The notes under the pieces were generated by a model. It did no database searches. It was not told where the DNA came from and saw only the letters and a list, made by a program, of their open reading frames with translations. From NCBI GenBank assembly GCA_044361535.1, contig JBIKIQ010000018.1, positions 1 through 64,000 of the forward strand: a stretch of 64,000 nucleotides of DNA. Direction: 5' to 3'. Position 1 is the stretch's first letter; every line of letters begins with the position of its first letter. Shown piece by piece: positions 42,071 through 52,500 of the stretch. The position numbers and the translations under genes are program-made. Origin of the DNA: UBA952 sp044361535 (GTDB taxonomy: Bacteria > Bacteroidota > Bacteroidia > Flavobacteriales_D > Crocinitomicaceae).

Positions 42071-42421
42071 TTATTTATTAAAAAAGAACACCAATCCAAT
42101 GCATAAAAACACGGATAACACTACATTTATAAGAGCTAGTAAATAATTTCCCGACTGAAGAAACGTAGCTGTTTCAAGTGAAAATGTACTAAATGTACTA
42201 AATCCACCGCAAAACCCAATAATAAAAAGAGGTTGAATCCAAGTGAAATCTGTTTTCTTAAGAAGAATAAAGGAAAAAATGACAACAAATAAAGTCGCCA
42301 AAAAATTTGAAATAAGTGTTGAGATAGGAAAATGAACAGCAAAACGAGATATCAGCAACGAAATTGAGTACCTTAAAATACTTCCCAATCCTCCACCGAT
42401 AAACACATAAACAAAATTCAT
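42071..42421 (-). CDS. crcB: Fluoride ion channel CrcB/Fluc
   Basis: A 116-residue four-helix membrane protein of the Fluc family that exports fluoride as a dual-topology dimer. The GGLGSILRYSISLLI and GFCGGFSTFSTFSLE motifs, with the Phe box and Na+ site region, are present. The start overlaps the stop of the PAP2 gene by four bases, so there is no room for a fluoride riboswitch directly before it. Confidence 0.93.
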   Translation of the reverse strand: MNFVYVFIGGGLGSILRYSISLLISRFAVHFPISTLISNFLATLFVVIFSFILLKKTDFTWIQPLFIIGFCGGFSTFSTFSLETATFLQSGNYLLALINVVLSVFLCIGLVFFFNK

Positions 42422-43005
42422 TGAGATGTTAAATTTCTAATCAGTTTTAAAAAAACAAATTTATATATACCAAAAGCCAAAACCCCTCCAAATAAAAAAC
42501 CAACAACAACATCTGAAAGATAATGCACCCCAAGGTAAATACGACTTAACCCTATCAAAATCATTGGAACAACAAAAATCCATTTCCGGTTTAACTCCCT
42601 TAGATAAAGTAAGAAAAAAGTTGTTAAAGCAGCAAAATTTGCAGCATGTGAAGAGATAAAACCAAATTGTCCACCCTTGTATTCTTGACCATTGGGAAGT
42701 TTATAAAAATGTAGTTTTTCTGATATTAGTAAGTTATGTGAGGGTCGATAACGTTGAAAAACTTCTTTAAATGCATGTACTGAAAGAAAATCTGATATGA
42801 AAACCAATAACAAAGCACACGTTAAAAACAACAAAGTAGGAATTAATCCTTTTCTTACATAAACAAAGAGAAGAAGAAGTATGTAGAAAGGAATCCAAAT
42901 AAGTTTACTCGAAATCAACCACATTACTTGGTCAATATTTGGAGTATGTAAACCATTAACAAATAAAACAATTTGTCGATCTATTTCCTCCAACCAATCA
43001 ATCAT
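42418..43005 (-). CDS. PAP2-family membrane phosphatase
   Basis: A 195-residue polytopic phosphatase of the PAP2 superfamily. Motif 1 is KEVFQRYRPSH (KX6RP), motif 2 FISSHAANFAAL (SSHA instead of PSGH), and motif 3 SRIYLGVHYLSDVVVG (SRX5HX3D). Substrate could be undecaprenyl pyrophosphate or a phosphatidyl phosphate. It overlaps obgE by 8 bp and crcB by four, forming a tight run from obgE. Confidence 0.9.
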   Translation of the reverse strand: MIDWLEEIDRQIVLFVNGLHTPNIDQVMWLISSKLIWIPFYILLLLFVYVRKGLIPTLLFLTCALLLVFISDFLSVHAFKEVFQRYRPSHNLLISEKLHFYKLPNGQEYKGGQFGFISSHAANFAALTTFFLLYLRELNRKWIFVVPMILIGLSRIYLGVHYLSDVVVGFLFGGVLAFGIYKFVFLKLIRNLTSQ

Positions 43006-43990
43006 AGTTTAAATGCTTCCAAATCATGTCTTTCAGATCAACTAACCCTTGCTGTGCTACAGAAGATATAAATACAAACGGTATTTTGGGCAAATTTTTA
43101 GCTATTTCCATGCGTAGCTCATCATCAAGCATATCTGATTTTGAAATTGCCAATAATCGTTCTTTGTGTAATAATTCAGGATTGTAAAGTTTAAGCTCCT
43201 TTAATAGTACGTTATACTCCTTTTTTATATCATCACTATCCGCAGGAATAATAAATAGTAAAAGTGAATTACGTTCGATGTGTCTTAAAAATCGAAGTCC
43301 TAATCCTTTCCCTGAATGCGCACCCTCGATAATCCCTGGGATATCCGCAACAACGAATGAACGTATATCGCGATAATTAACCATTCCAAGGTTTGGACGA
43401 AGGGTTGTAAATGGATAATCTGCAATTTCCGGCTTTGCAGCAGAAATAACTGATAGCAAAGTGCTTTTTCCAGCATTTGGAAAACCTACTAATCCCACAT
43501 CGGCCAATATTTTCAGCTCTAAAATTTTCCATCCTTCGCCTCCTTCCTCGCCCGGCTGAGCATATCTTGGAGTTTGATTAGTTGCCGATTTAAAATGGTT
43601 GTTTCCTAGTCCACCACGACCACCACGCTGAATAACTTGTGTTTCACCATTTTCGGTGATTTCAAACAAAACTTCACCCGTTTCTGCATCTTTAGCAACA
43701 GTTCCTAACGGCACTTCAATAATCTCATCTGAACCTTGTGAACCAGTCTTCAAATTTCCAGCGCCATGTGATCCATGTCCTGCTTTGATGTGCTTTTTAT
43801 ATTTTAGATGAAGTAGTGTCCAAAGTTGCGAATTACCGCGAACAAGAACATGTCCACCACGACCACCATCTCCTCCATCTGGCCCCCCTTTTGGGATGTA
43901 TTTCTCTCTTCGAAAGTGTGTCGATCCTCCACCACCATTTCCAGATGTGCAATGAATTTTTACGTAATCTACAAAATTATCTGATGCCAT
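42998..43990 (-). CDS. obgE: Ribosome-associated GTPase ObgE/CgtA
   Basis: The essential GTPase of 50S assembly and stress control. The Gly-rich Obg domain (GNGGGGSTHFRREKYIPKGG, GGDGGRGGHV) covers about 1-158; the G domain has GFPNAGKST, DIPGIIEGA and SKSDML. No C-terminal OCT extension is present, giving 330 residues. It lies 6 bp after adk and overlaps the PAP2 gene. Confidence 0.96.
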   Translation of the reverse strand: MASDNFVDYVKIHCTSGNGGGGSTHFRREKYIPKGGPDGGDGGRGGHVLVRGNSQLWTLLHLKYKKHIKAGHGSHGAGNLKTGSQGSDEIIEVPLGTVAKDAETGEVLFEITENGETQVIQRGGRGGLGNNHFKSATNQTPRYAQPGEEGGEGWKILELKILADVGLVGFPNAGKSTLLSVISAAKPEIADYPFTTLRPNLGMVNYRDIRSFVVADIPGIIEGAHSGKGLGLRFLRHIERNSLLLFIIPADSDDIKKEYNVLLKELKLYNPELLHKERLLAISKSDMLDDELRMEIAKNLPKIPFVFISSVAQQGLVDLKDMIWKHLNYD

Positions 43991-43996
43991 TAATTT

Positions 43997-44575
43997 TTAT
44001 GCTTTTATTGAATCAACTACCGCGAATAGACGCTGGGTAATTTCGTCAATGGTTCCAATTCCAGAAATGGAAATTAGTTTGTTTTGGCTATCGTAATAAT
44101 TCTTTACTGGTGCAGTTTCCTTATTATAAACAGTAATTCGATTTTCAATGATAGTCGGATCTGCATCATCTGCTCTACCACTAACCTCTGCCCTCTTCAA
44201 AAGACGATTTTTAAGTTCATTTTCTTCAACATCAAGAGCAAGCATTACAGAAATTGATGTATCTATTGATTGTAAAAATTCATCAAGTGCTTCAGCTTGT
44301 GCAGTTGTTCGTGGAAAACCATCGAATATATACCCTTTGGAAGAATTTGATTTAAGTACCTCGGCTCGGAGCATATCAATAGTCACAGAATCCGGAACTA
44401 AGTGACCTTTATCCATATAGCTTTTAGCTAACAGTCCCAATTCCGACTCTCCTTTTATATTCGCTCTAAAGATATCACCAGTTGATAAATGGGTCAATCC
44501 GTACTTTTCAATTAATCTTTCTGATTGAGTACCTTTCCCTGCTCCGGGAGGACCAAATAACACAATATTTAACAT
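43997..44575 (-). CDS. adk: Adenylate kinase
   Basis: Catalyses ATP + AMP to 2 ADP. It has GPPGAGKGT (8-16), LSTGDIFRA, GYIFDGFPRTTAQ and the LID start KRAEVSGRADDAD. At 192 residues the LID is short and has no Cys, so it does not bind zinc. It directly follows hpt (gap one base) and precedes obgE by 6 bp. Confidence 0.96.
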   Translation of the reverse strand: MLNIVLFGPPGAGKGTQSERLIEKYGLTHLSTGDIFRANIKGESELGLLAKSYMDKGHLVPDSVTIDMLRAEVLKSNSSKGYIFDGFPRTTAQAEALDEFLQSIDTSISVMLALDVEENELKNRLLKRAEVSGRADDADPTIIENRITVYNKETAPVKNYYDSQNKLISISGIGTIDEITQRLFAVVDSIKA

Positions 44576-44576
44576 A

Positions 44577-45119
44577 TTACTTTTCTTTTAATTGATACAA
44601 ATCTTTTAAATTTCTTCCTCGTTCATTATAATCTAGTCCATAGCCTACAACAAATTTATTTGGTATTACAAAGCCTTGATATTTTGGCGGAATATTTCCT
44701 TTAAATGGTTCAGGTTTAAATAACAACGTACAAATCTCAATTGAGGCTGGATTTAGTTTTTTTAAATTATCAGTTAGACACTCAATAGTCAAACCAGTAT
44801 CAACAATATCCTCTACTACAATTACATGCCTATCTGTAATATCAATGAGAATCTCCATCTGTTTGTCAACCTTACCGGTTGACGATAGCCCTTTATACGA
44901 ACTCAACTTTGTAAATGAAATATCGCAAGAGCCCTCATAAAACTTTAATAAGTCAGATGCAAACATAAAGGCACCATTCAAAACAACGAGAAAAATTGGA
45001 TTTTTCCCGCGATAATCTACTTCAAGTTTTTTCGCAAGTGATTCTACTTCATCCAAAATAAAATCAGCGGGAATGAATAATGAAAATTGTTTATCGTGTA
45101 TTTGAACTTGCATTCCCAT
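44577..45119 (-). CDS. hpt: Hypoxanthine phosphoribosyltransferase
   Basis: A purine-salvage PRTase of type I. The flexible loop begins TKLSSYKGLSSTGKV, and the PRPP-binding motif VIVVEDIVDTGLTIE is typical. A frame reaches 45131 with a TTG that is part of a TAACTTTG box (complement of 45129-45136), so the start must be the ATG at 45119 or the next at 45113. With the first, the box ends 9 bases before the start codon. adk follows after one base. Confidence 0.94.
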   Translation of the reverse strand: MGMQVQIHDKQFSLFIPADFILDEVESLAKKLEVDYRGKNPIFLVVLNGAFMFASDLLKFYEGSCDISFTKLSSYKGLSSTGKVDKQMEILIDITDRHVIVVEDIVDTGLTIECLTDNLKKLNPASIEICTLLFKPEPFKGNIPPKYQGFVIPNKFVVGYGLDYNERGRNLKDLYQLKEK

Positions 45120-45128
45120 AATTATATA

Positions 45129-45136
45129 CAAAGTTA
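45129..45136 (-). promoter_or_regulatory. TAnnTTTG -7 box for hpt-adk-obgE
   Basis: The minus strand reads TAACTTTG ending 9 bases before the hpt ATG at 45119. No -33 TTG at the usual spacing. Confidence 0.45.
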
Positions 45137-45214
45137 ATTTTTTCTTTCAATTCTTTAGAGCTTAATATTCTGAAATAACACTCTCTAAAAATTGAAAACA
45201 CCAGTTAATTAAAC

Positions 45215-45247
45215 AAAAAAAGCTGGCTAATTCAAGCCAGCTTTTAA
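45215..45247 (-). terminator. Intrinsic terminator of the rpoBC operon
   Basis: On the minus strand AAAAGCTGGCT and AGCCAGCTTTT make an 11-bp stem with a 6-nt loop, running into more T, directly after rpoC. Confidence 0.92.
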
Positions 45248-45261
45248 AAAAAACTTATTGA

Positions 45262-48200
45262 TTAGGCTTCTTCCCTCAATTTTTCAAGTTCTTCATTTGA
45301 ACCTACTATTTGTTTCTGGAACGCGCGAACACCAGTACCTGCAGGAATTAAATGCCCTACAATTACATTCTCCTTCAATCCCAGTAACCAATCTTCTTTT
45401 CCTGATATTGCAGCTTCGTTTAATACTTTTGTTGTTTCCTGGAAGGATGCAGCAGAAATAAATGATTGAGTTTGAAGTGATGCTCTTGTGATACCTTGTA
45501 ATAACGGTCTAGAAGTAGCTGGAGTTGCTTCGCGAGCTTCAACCATTTTCTTGTCGGCACGCTTCAACTGTGAATTTTCATCTCTAAGTTTACGAGAGGA
45601 AACTATTTGTCCTGCACGTAAATTTTGAGAATCTCCTGAATCAACAACCACCATCATTCCAAATAGTTCGTCATTAGCCTCCATAATATCGGCTTTATGA
45701 ACTGATTGACCTTCTAAGAAACGAGTATCACCTGATTCTAGAATCTCATTTTTAAGCATCATTTGTCGAACAATAACCTCAAAATGCTTATCATTGATTT
45801 TCACTCCTTGTAAACGGTAAACCTCTTGGATTTCATTTACAATATATTCTTGAACTTTTGTTGGACCTTCAATATTTAAAATATCAATTGGGGTAATAGC
45901 ACCGTCAGACAATGGTGAACCAGCTCTTACATAATCATTTTCCTGTACTAGAATATGTTTAGATAGTGGAACCATATATTTTTTCTCTTCACCCGTTCTA
46001 GAAATAATTGAAATTTCTCGATTTCCACGCTTAATCTTTCCAAATTGAGCCGTTCCATCAATTTCAGCAACTACTGCCGGATTTGAAGGATTTCTTGCTT
46101 CAAATAATTCAGTCACACGTGGTAAACCTCCTGTGATATCCCCGGTTTTTCCAGCTAATCTAGGGATTTTAACCAAAATCTCACCCGCTTCTATAACAGC
46201 TCCCTCTTCAATAGCAATATGCGCATCTACTGGAAGTGAATATTCACGTAAAACTTCTTTTGATTTTGGATCAATTATATGAATACTTGGACTTCTTTTC
46301 TTATCACGAGTTTCGATAATTACTTTTTCCGTAAATCCTGTTTGCTCATCGACTTCTTCTCTAAACGTAACTCCCTCTACAATACTATCGAATACAACTT
46401 TACCTGGTACTTCAGAGATGATCAATGCATTGTATGGATCCCATTTACAAATTACATCACCTTTCTTGATTTTGTCACCCGACTTAACCATGATATCAGA
46501 ACCATATGGAATATTGGCATTCATGACCACAATTCCAGTTTTCTCGTCAGTAACTTTCAATTCAGCTGAACGTCCTACTACGATAGTTCTAATTGAACCA
46601 TCTGAATTTTTCTTTTCAATTGTACGAAGTTCATCAATTTCTAACTTACCGTTTGCTTTAGCTTTTAAATCAGATACATCAGCAACGTTTGATGCGGTAC
46701 CCCCAACGTGGAAAGTACGAAGTGTCAACTGTGTTCCTGGCTCACCGATTGATTGCGCAGCTATAACACCCACAGCATCTCCCATTTGAGCTAAACGATG
46801 ATTCGATAAGTTACGTCCATAACATTTTGAACAAACTCCTTTCCTCATCTCACATGTCAACACAGATCTAATCTCAACTTCTTCTATTCCTGCAGCCTCT
46901 ATTCCCGAAGCAACTTCTTCAGAAATCAATTCACCTGAAGAAACAATTAAATTATCAGATTCTGGTTCATAAACATCATGTACAGAGGTTCTACCCAATA
47001 TTCGATCGTATAAAGGCTCAACAACTTCATCATTTTTCTTTAATGCTGTAGCTACTATTCCACGTAATGTTCCACAGTCATTGGAATTGATAACTACGTC
47101 CTGAGCAACATCAACCAAACGACGAGTAAGATAACCAGCATCAGCCGTTTTAAGAGCTGTATCCGCAAGACCTTTACGAGCACCGTGTGTAGAAATAAAG
47201 TACTCTAAAATCGATAACCCTTCTTTAAAGTTTGAAAGAATTGGATTTTCGATAATCTCTTGCGCTGAGGCTCCAGATTTTTGCGGTTTCGCCATTAATC
47301 CCCTCATACCTGAAAGCTGACGAATTTGCTCTTTAGAACCACGAGCTCCAGAATCATACATCATATAAATAGAATTGAATCCTTGACGATCGCTTTTCAA
47401 TTGATCCATCAACGTTTGAGTCAACTTCGCATTTGTATGTGTCCAAATATCAATGATTTGGTTGTATCTCTCATTGTTTGTTATGAGTCCCATGTTATAG
47501 TTCATCATAACCTCTTTCACATCTATATCAGCTTTTTGAACTAATTCATCTTTTTCTTTTGGTATAATTACATCATCCAAATTAAAAGACAAACCACCTC
47601 TAAAGGCCATTTCGTAACCTAATCCTTTGATATCATCTAAGAATTGAGCAGTTCGAGAAGTACCAGAAACTTTCAATACATTACCAATAATATCTCTTAA
47701 TGCCTTTTTGGTCATTACATCATTGATAAAACCAACCTCCCTTGGAACTTTCTCATTGAAAAGAACCCTACCACAAGTAGTTTCAATCAGTTGTATTTCA
47801 GGGTCCTTATTCTCATTAAGATCATAAGTTTTTACCTTAATGTATGCGTGCAAATCTAATTTGTTCTCGTTGTAGGCGATAACAACTTCTTCCGGAGAAT
47901 AAAATATACTTCCTTCACCTCTAACCGTTAATTCAGGAGTACTTTTCTTACCTTTTGTAATGTAATAAAGTCCTAGAACCATGTCTTGAGAAGGAACCGC
48001 AATTGGCGCTCCGTTAGCAGGATTCAAAATATTATGAGATGCCAGCATCAACATTTGAGCTTCTAAAATTGCAGCATTTCCTAATGGTAAATGTACCGCC
48101 ATTTGGTCACCATCAAAGTCAGCGTTGAAAGCCGTTGTTACCAATGGATGAAGACGAATTGCTTTACCTTCAATCAACTTTGGCTGAAATGCCTGTATAC

Positions 48201-49551
48201 CAAGTCTATGAAGAGTTGGAGCTCTATTCAATAGTACAGGATGTCCCTTCAATACATTCTCTAAAATATCCCAAACTACAGGCTCTTTTCTATCAACAAT
48301 TTTCTTAGCAGATTTCACGGTTTTAACAATACCTCTTTCAATCATTTTGCGAATGATAAAAGGTTTGTATAGTTCCGCTGCCATGTCCTTAGGAAGACCA
48401 CATTCATGCAACTTCAAATCTGGTCCAACAACAATTACAGAACGTGCCGAGTAGTCAACCCGCTTACCAAGCAAGTTTTGACGAAAACGACCTTGCTTAC
48501 CTTTCAATGAATCAGAGAGAGATTTTAACGCACGATTCGATTCTGTTTTTACAGCGCTTGCTTTTCTAGAATTATCAAAAAGTGAATCTACCGATTCTTG
48601 AAGCATTCTCTTTTCATTACGCAAGATTACCTCAGGAGCCTTAATTTCAATTAATCGTTTCAAACGATTATTTCTAATAATTACACGACGATATAAGTCA
48701 TTTAAGTCAGATGTTGCAAATCGTCCACCATCAAGAGGTACCAATGGACGCAATTCAGGTGGAATAACAGGTACAACCTTAACAATCATCCATTCAGGAC
48801 GATTATCAATGCGTTTTTGAGAATCCCTCATGGATTCAACAACCTGCAAACGCTTTAATGCTTCATTCTTTCTTTGAACAGAAGTCTCATGATTTGCTTG
48901 ATGACGAAGATCATACGATAATTGCTCTAAATCCAAATTTCTCAACAAATCATGAAGTGCTTCAGCACCCATTTTTGCAATAAATTTATTTGGATCATTT
49001 TCTTCCAAATATTGGTTTTCTTTAGGAAGAGCATCCAAAATATCAAGATACTCTTCTTCAGTTAAGAAGTCAGTTTCTTTCAAATGAATCCCGTCCAATG
49101 TATTTGCTAAACCAGCTTGAATAACAACATAACGTTCGTAATAAATAATTTGGTCTAGTTTTTTTGTCGGTAAACCTAATAGATAACCAATCTTATTTGG
49201 CAACGAACGAAAATACCAAATATGGGCTACTGGTACAACCAATGAGATATGCCCCATTCTTTCACGTCGTACTTTTTTCTCAGTCACTTCAACACCACAT
49301 CTATCACAAACAATTCCTTTGTATCGAATTCTTTTGTATTTTCCACAATGGCATTCATAATCCTTAACCGGTCCAAAAATACGCTCACAGAACAAACCAT
49401 CTCTTTCTGGCTTATATGTTCTATAATTAATAGTTTCTGGTTTTAATACTTCTCCACTTGATTGCTCCAAAATTACTTCTGGAGATGCCAATGAAATGGT
49501 TATTTTATTGAAGCTACTTTGCTTTTTAGGTGTTTCTTTTCTAAAAGTCAT
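45262..49551 (-). CDS. rpoC: DNA-directed RNA polymerase subunit beta'
   Basis: The 1429-residue beta' subunit. It has an N-terminal zinc ribbon (CHCGKYKRIRYKGIVCDRCG), the catalytic NADFDGDQMAVH holding the three Mg2+-binding Asp, the bridge/trigger helix region GVIAAQSIGEPGTQLTLRTF, and a second zinc site (CEMRKGVCSKCYG). It follows rpoB by 27 bp and ends at a strong terminator. Confidence 0.99.
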   Translation of the reverse strand: MTFRKETPKKQSSFNKITISLASPEVILEQSSGEVLKPETINYRTYKPERDGLFCERIFGPVKDYECHCGKYKRIRYKGIVCDRCGVEVTEKKVRRERMGHISLVVPVAHIWYFRSLPNKIGYLLGLPTKKLDQIIYYERYVVIQAGLANTLDGIHLKETDFLTEEEYLDILDALPKENQYLEENDPNKFIAKMGAEALHDLLRNLDLEQLSYDLRHQANHETSVQRKNEALKRLQVVESMRDSQKRIDNRPEWMIVKVVPVIPPELRPLVPLDGGRFATSDLNDLYRRVIIRNNRLKRLIEIKAPEVILRNEKRMLQESVDSLFDNSRKASAVKTESNRALKSLSDSLKGKQGRFRQNLLGKRVDYSARSVIVVGPDLKLHECGLPKDMAAELYKPFIIRKMIERGIVKTVKSAKKIVDRKEPVVWDILENVLKGHPVLLNRAPTLHRLGIQAFQPKLIEGKAIRLHPLVTTAFNADFDGDQMAVHLPLGNAAILEAQMLMLASHNILNPANGAPIAVPSQDMVLGLYYITKGKKSTPELTVRGEGSIFYSPEEVVIAYNENKLDLHAYIKVKTYDLNENKDPEIQLIETTCGRVLFNEKVPREVGFINDVMTKKALRDIIGNVLKVSGTSRTAQFLDDIKGLGYEMAFRGGLSFNLDDVIIPKEKDELVQKADIDVKEVMMNYNMGLITNNERYNQIIDIWTHTNAKLTQTLMDQLKSDRQGFNSIYMMYDSGARGSKEQIRQLSGMRGLMAKPQKSGASAQEIIENPILSNFKEGLSILEYFISTHGARKGLADTALKTADAGYLTRRLVDVAQDVVINSNDCGTLRGIVATALKKNDEVVEPLYDRILGRTSVHDVYEPESDNLIVSSGELISEEVASGIEAAGIEEVEIRSVLTCEMRKGVCSKCYGRNLSNHRLAQMGDAVGVIAAQSIGEPGTQLTLRTFHVGGTASNVADVSDLKAKANGKLEIDELRTIEKKNSDGSIRTIVVGRSAELKVTDEKTGIVVMNANIPYGSDIMVKSGDKIKKGDVICKWDPYNALIISEVPGKVVFDSIVEGVTFREEVDEQTGFTEKVIIETRDKKRSPSIHIIDPKSKEVLREYSLPVDAHIAIEEGAVIEAGEILVKIPRLAGKTGDITGGLPRVTELFEARNPSNPAVVAEIDGTAQFGKIKRGNREISIISRTGEEKKYMVPLSKHILVQENDYVRAGSPLSDGAITPIDILNIEGPTKVQEYIVNEIQEVYRLQGVKINDKHFEVIVRQMMLKNEILESGDTRFLEGQSVHKADIMEANDELFGMMVVVDSGDSQNLRAGQIVSSRKLRDENSQLKRADKKMVEAREATPATSRPLLQGITRASLQTQSFISAASFQETTKVLNEAAISGKEDWLLGLKENVIVGHLIPAGTGVRAFQKQIVGSNEELEKLREEA

Positions 49552-49578
49552 TTTTACTTTTTTTTAGTTAAGACTTGA

Positions 49579-52500
49579 TTAATCTAACGAAATATTTAAG
49601 CACAATCCACGTAATTCATGTAATAATACATTGAATGATTCAGGAATTCCAGGCTCAGGAATATTATCCCCTTTTACAATTGCCTCATAAGCTTTAGCAC
49701 GACCTACAACATCATCCGACTTAACAGTAAGAATTTCTTGCAAGATATGTGACGCTCCAAATGCTTCTATTGCCCATACCTCCATTTCTCCAAAACGCTG
49801 ACCTCCAAATTGAGCCTTTCCTCCAAGTGGTTGTTGTGTAATGAGCGAGTATGGTCCGATTGAACGTGCGTGCATTTTATCATCAACCATGTGAGATAAT
49901 TTCAACATATAGATAATACCTACAGTCGCTGGCTGATGGAATTTCTCTCCAGTACCGCCATCAAACAAATACGTTTTACCAGATCTTGGAATACCCGCTT
50001 TATCTGTCAATTCATTGATTTGATTAGGTGTAGCACCGTCAAAAATTGGCGTTGCAAATTTAACTCCTAATTTCTCACCGGCCCAACCTAGAACTGTCTC
50101 ATAAATCTGACCAAGGTTCATACGAGAAGGCACCCCTAGTGGATTTAATACAATATCAACCGGTGTCCCATCCTCTAAGAATGGCATATCCTCTTGACGA
50201 ACGATATTAGCAACTATTCCTTTATTACCATGTCGTCCTGCCATTTTATCACCCACTTTCAACTTACGTTTCTTAGCTACATAAACTTTAGCCAAACGAA
50301 CAATACCTGCAGGTAACTCATCTCCAACCGAAATATGGAATTTTTTACGTTTGTAAATACCCAACAAATCATTTGCTTTGATATTGAAATTATGCAACAG
50401 TCTTATAACTAATTGATTGATATCTTGTTCAGAAGTCCAGTTTAGTGGATTAACAATTGAAAAGTCTATAGAAATCAAATTCTTTTGATTAAACTTAGTT
50501 CCTTTCTTAATAATCTCTTCCTTATAATTATTAAAGACACCTGATGCTTTATGCTCACCTAAGATCTTTAATAATTTATCAACTAATTGATCTTTTAATT
50601 TAGCAAGTTCAATTTGATAATCTGATTCTATTTGATCAAGAACGGGCTTATCTTGTGTTTTTGTTTTACGATCTTTAATAGCTCGTGAAAACAATTTTTT
50701 ATCAATTACCACACCTCTTAGAGAAGGACCAGCTTTTAATGATGCATCCTTTACATCACCAGCCTTATCTCCAAATATTGCTCTCAATAACTTTTCCTCA
50801 GGAGATGGATCTGTTTCACCTTTAGGTGTAATCTTACCAATTAAGATATCACCCTCCTTGATTTCAGCTCCAATTCTAATTAGACCATTTTCATCCAAAT
50901 CTTTTGTAGCTTCTTCACTAACATTTGGAATATCAGAAGTCAATTCTTCCATTCCTCTTTTCGTATCACGAACTTCCAATGAATATTCATCAATATGAAT
51001 TGATGTAAAAATATCATCGCGAACTACTCTTTCTGAAATCACAATGGCATCTTCGAAATTGTAACCTTTCCATGGCATAAATGCCACTTTCAAATTTTGT
51101 CCTAGAGCCAATTCGCCTTGTTGCGTTGCATAACCTTCACAAAGAACCTGACCTTTAGAAACACGATCACCTTTTGAAACAATTGGTTTCAAGTTGATAC
51201 AAGTACTTTGGTTTGTTTTCATGAACTTAGTTAACTTATAAGTAACCACCTCACTATCAAAACTTACCATTTTATCTGCATCCGTCCAGTCATAACGAAT
51301 AATGATTTCATTAGCATCAACATATTCAACCACACCGCTACCTTCAGCATTAACCAAAACTCGTGAATCTCTGGCAACCAATCTTTCAATTCCGGTTCCA
51401 ACGATAGGTGAATTTGGTCTCAATAAAGGTACAGCTTGACGTTGCATGTTTGAGCCCATCAAAGCACGGTTAGCATCATCATGTTCAAGAAAAGGAATAG
51501 ATGATGCAGCAATAGAAGCAATTTGATTTGCACCAACATCAATTAAGTTAATCTTATTAGGTGCTACCAATGGGAAGTCACCTTCAAATCTAGCCTTCAC
51601 TAAATCACTTAATAAAGCACCTTTATCATCCATTTGAACATTTGCCTGAGCAATCATCTTTTGATCTTCTTCCTCAGCAGCTAAATATATAGGTTCAGAT
51701 GATATTTTAATCTTACCATTTTCTACCTCACGATATGGGGTTTCAATAAAACCTAACTTATTAACCTTGGCGAATACACATAGAGAAGAAATCAAACCAA
51801 TATTAGGTCCTTCTGGGGTTTCTATAGTACACAAACGACCATAGTGAGTGTAGTGAACATCTCGTACCTCAAAACCAGCTCTTTCACGTGACAAACCGCC
51901 TGGCCCAAGTGCTGATAATCTTCTTTTATGTGTCACTTCGGAAAGTGGATTGGTTTGATCCATAAACTGAGATAACTGATTCGTTCCAAAGAAAGAATTA
52001 ATTACAGAAGAAAGTGTTTTTGCATTTATCAAATCGATAGGCGTAAATACTTCATTGTCACGTACGTTCATACGCTCGCGGATGGTACGAGCCATTCTCG
52101 CCAATCCAACTCCAAATTGAGCATACAATTGTTCACCAACAGTACGCACACGACGATTTGATAAGTGATCAATATCATCAACATCTGCCTTTGAGTTAAT
52201 CAACTCAATCAAATATTGAATAATAGAAATTATATCATTTTTCGTTAAAACACGAGATTCTTCAGTTTGATCCGTTTTAAGTTTTTTATTCATTCTAAAA
52301 CGACCAACTTCTCCAAGATCATAACGTGTATCTGAGAAAAATAATTTTTCAAAAACACCTTTTGCCGTCTCATAATCAGGTGGCTCAGCATTTCTTAACT
52401 GACGATAAATATGTTCAATCGCCTCTTTCTCACTATTCGAAGTATCTTTTTGTAAAGTATTATAGATAATCGTAAAATCAATATTAGAACTTTCTTCTTT

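Noticed and set aside
42071..42421. Fluoride riboswitch before crcB
   Set aside because: The gene overlaps the preceding PAP2 coding sequence by four bases and I see no riboswitch-like element before the obgE-PAP2-crcB run.
46418..46789. Plus-strand open frame of 123 codons inside rpoC
   Set aside because: It is a shadow frame antisense to the well-supported rpoC gene, without its own start signals.
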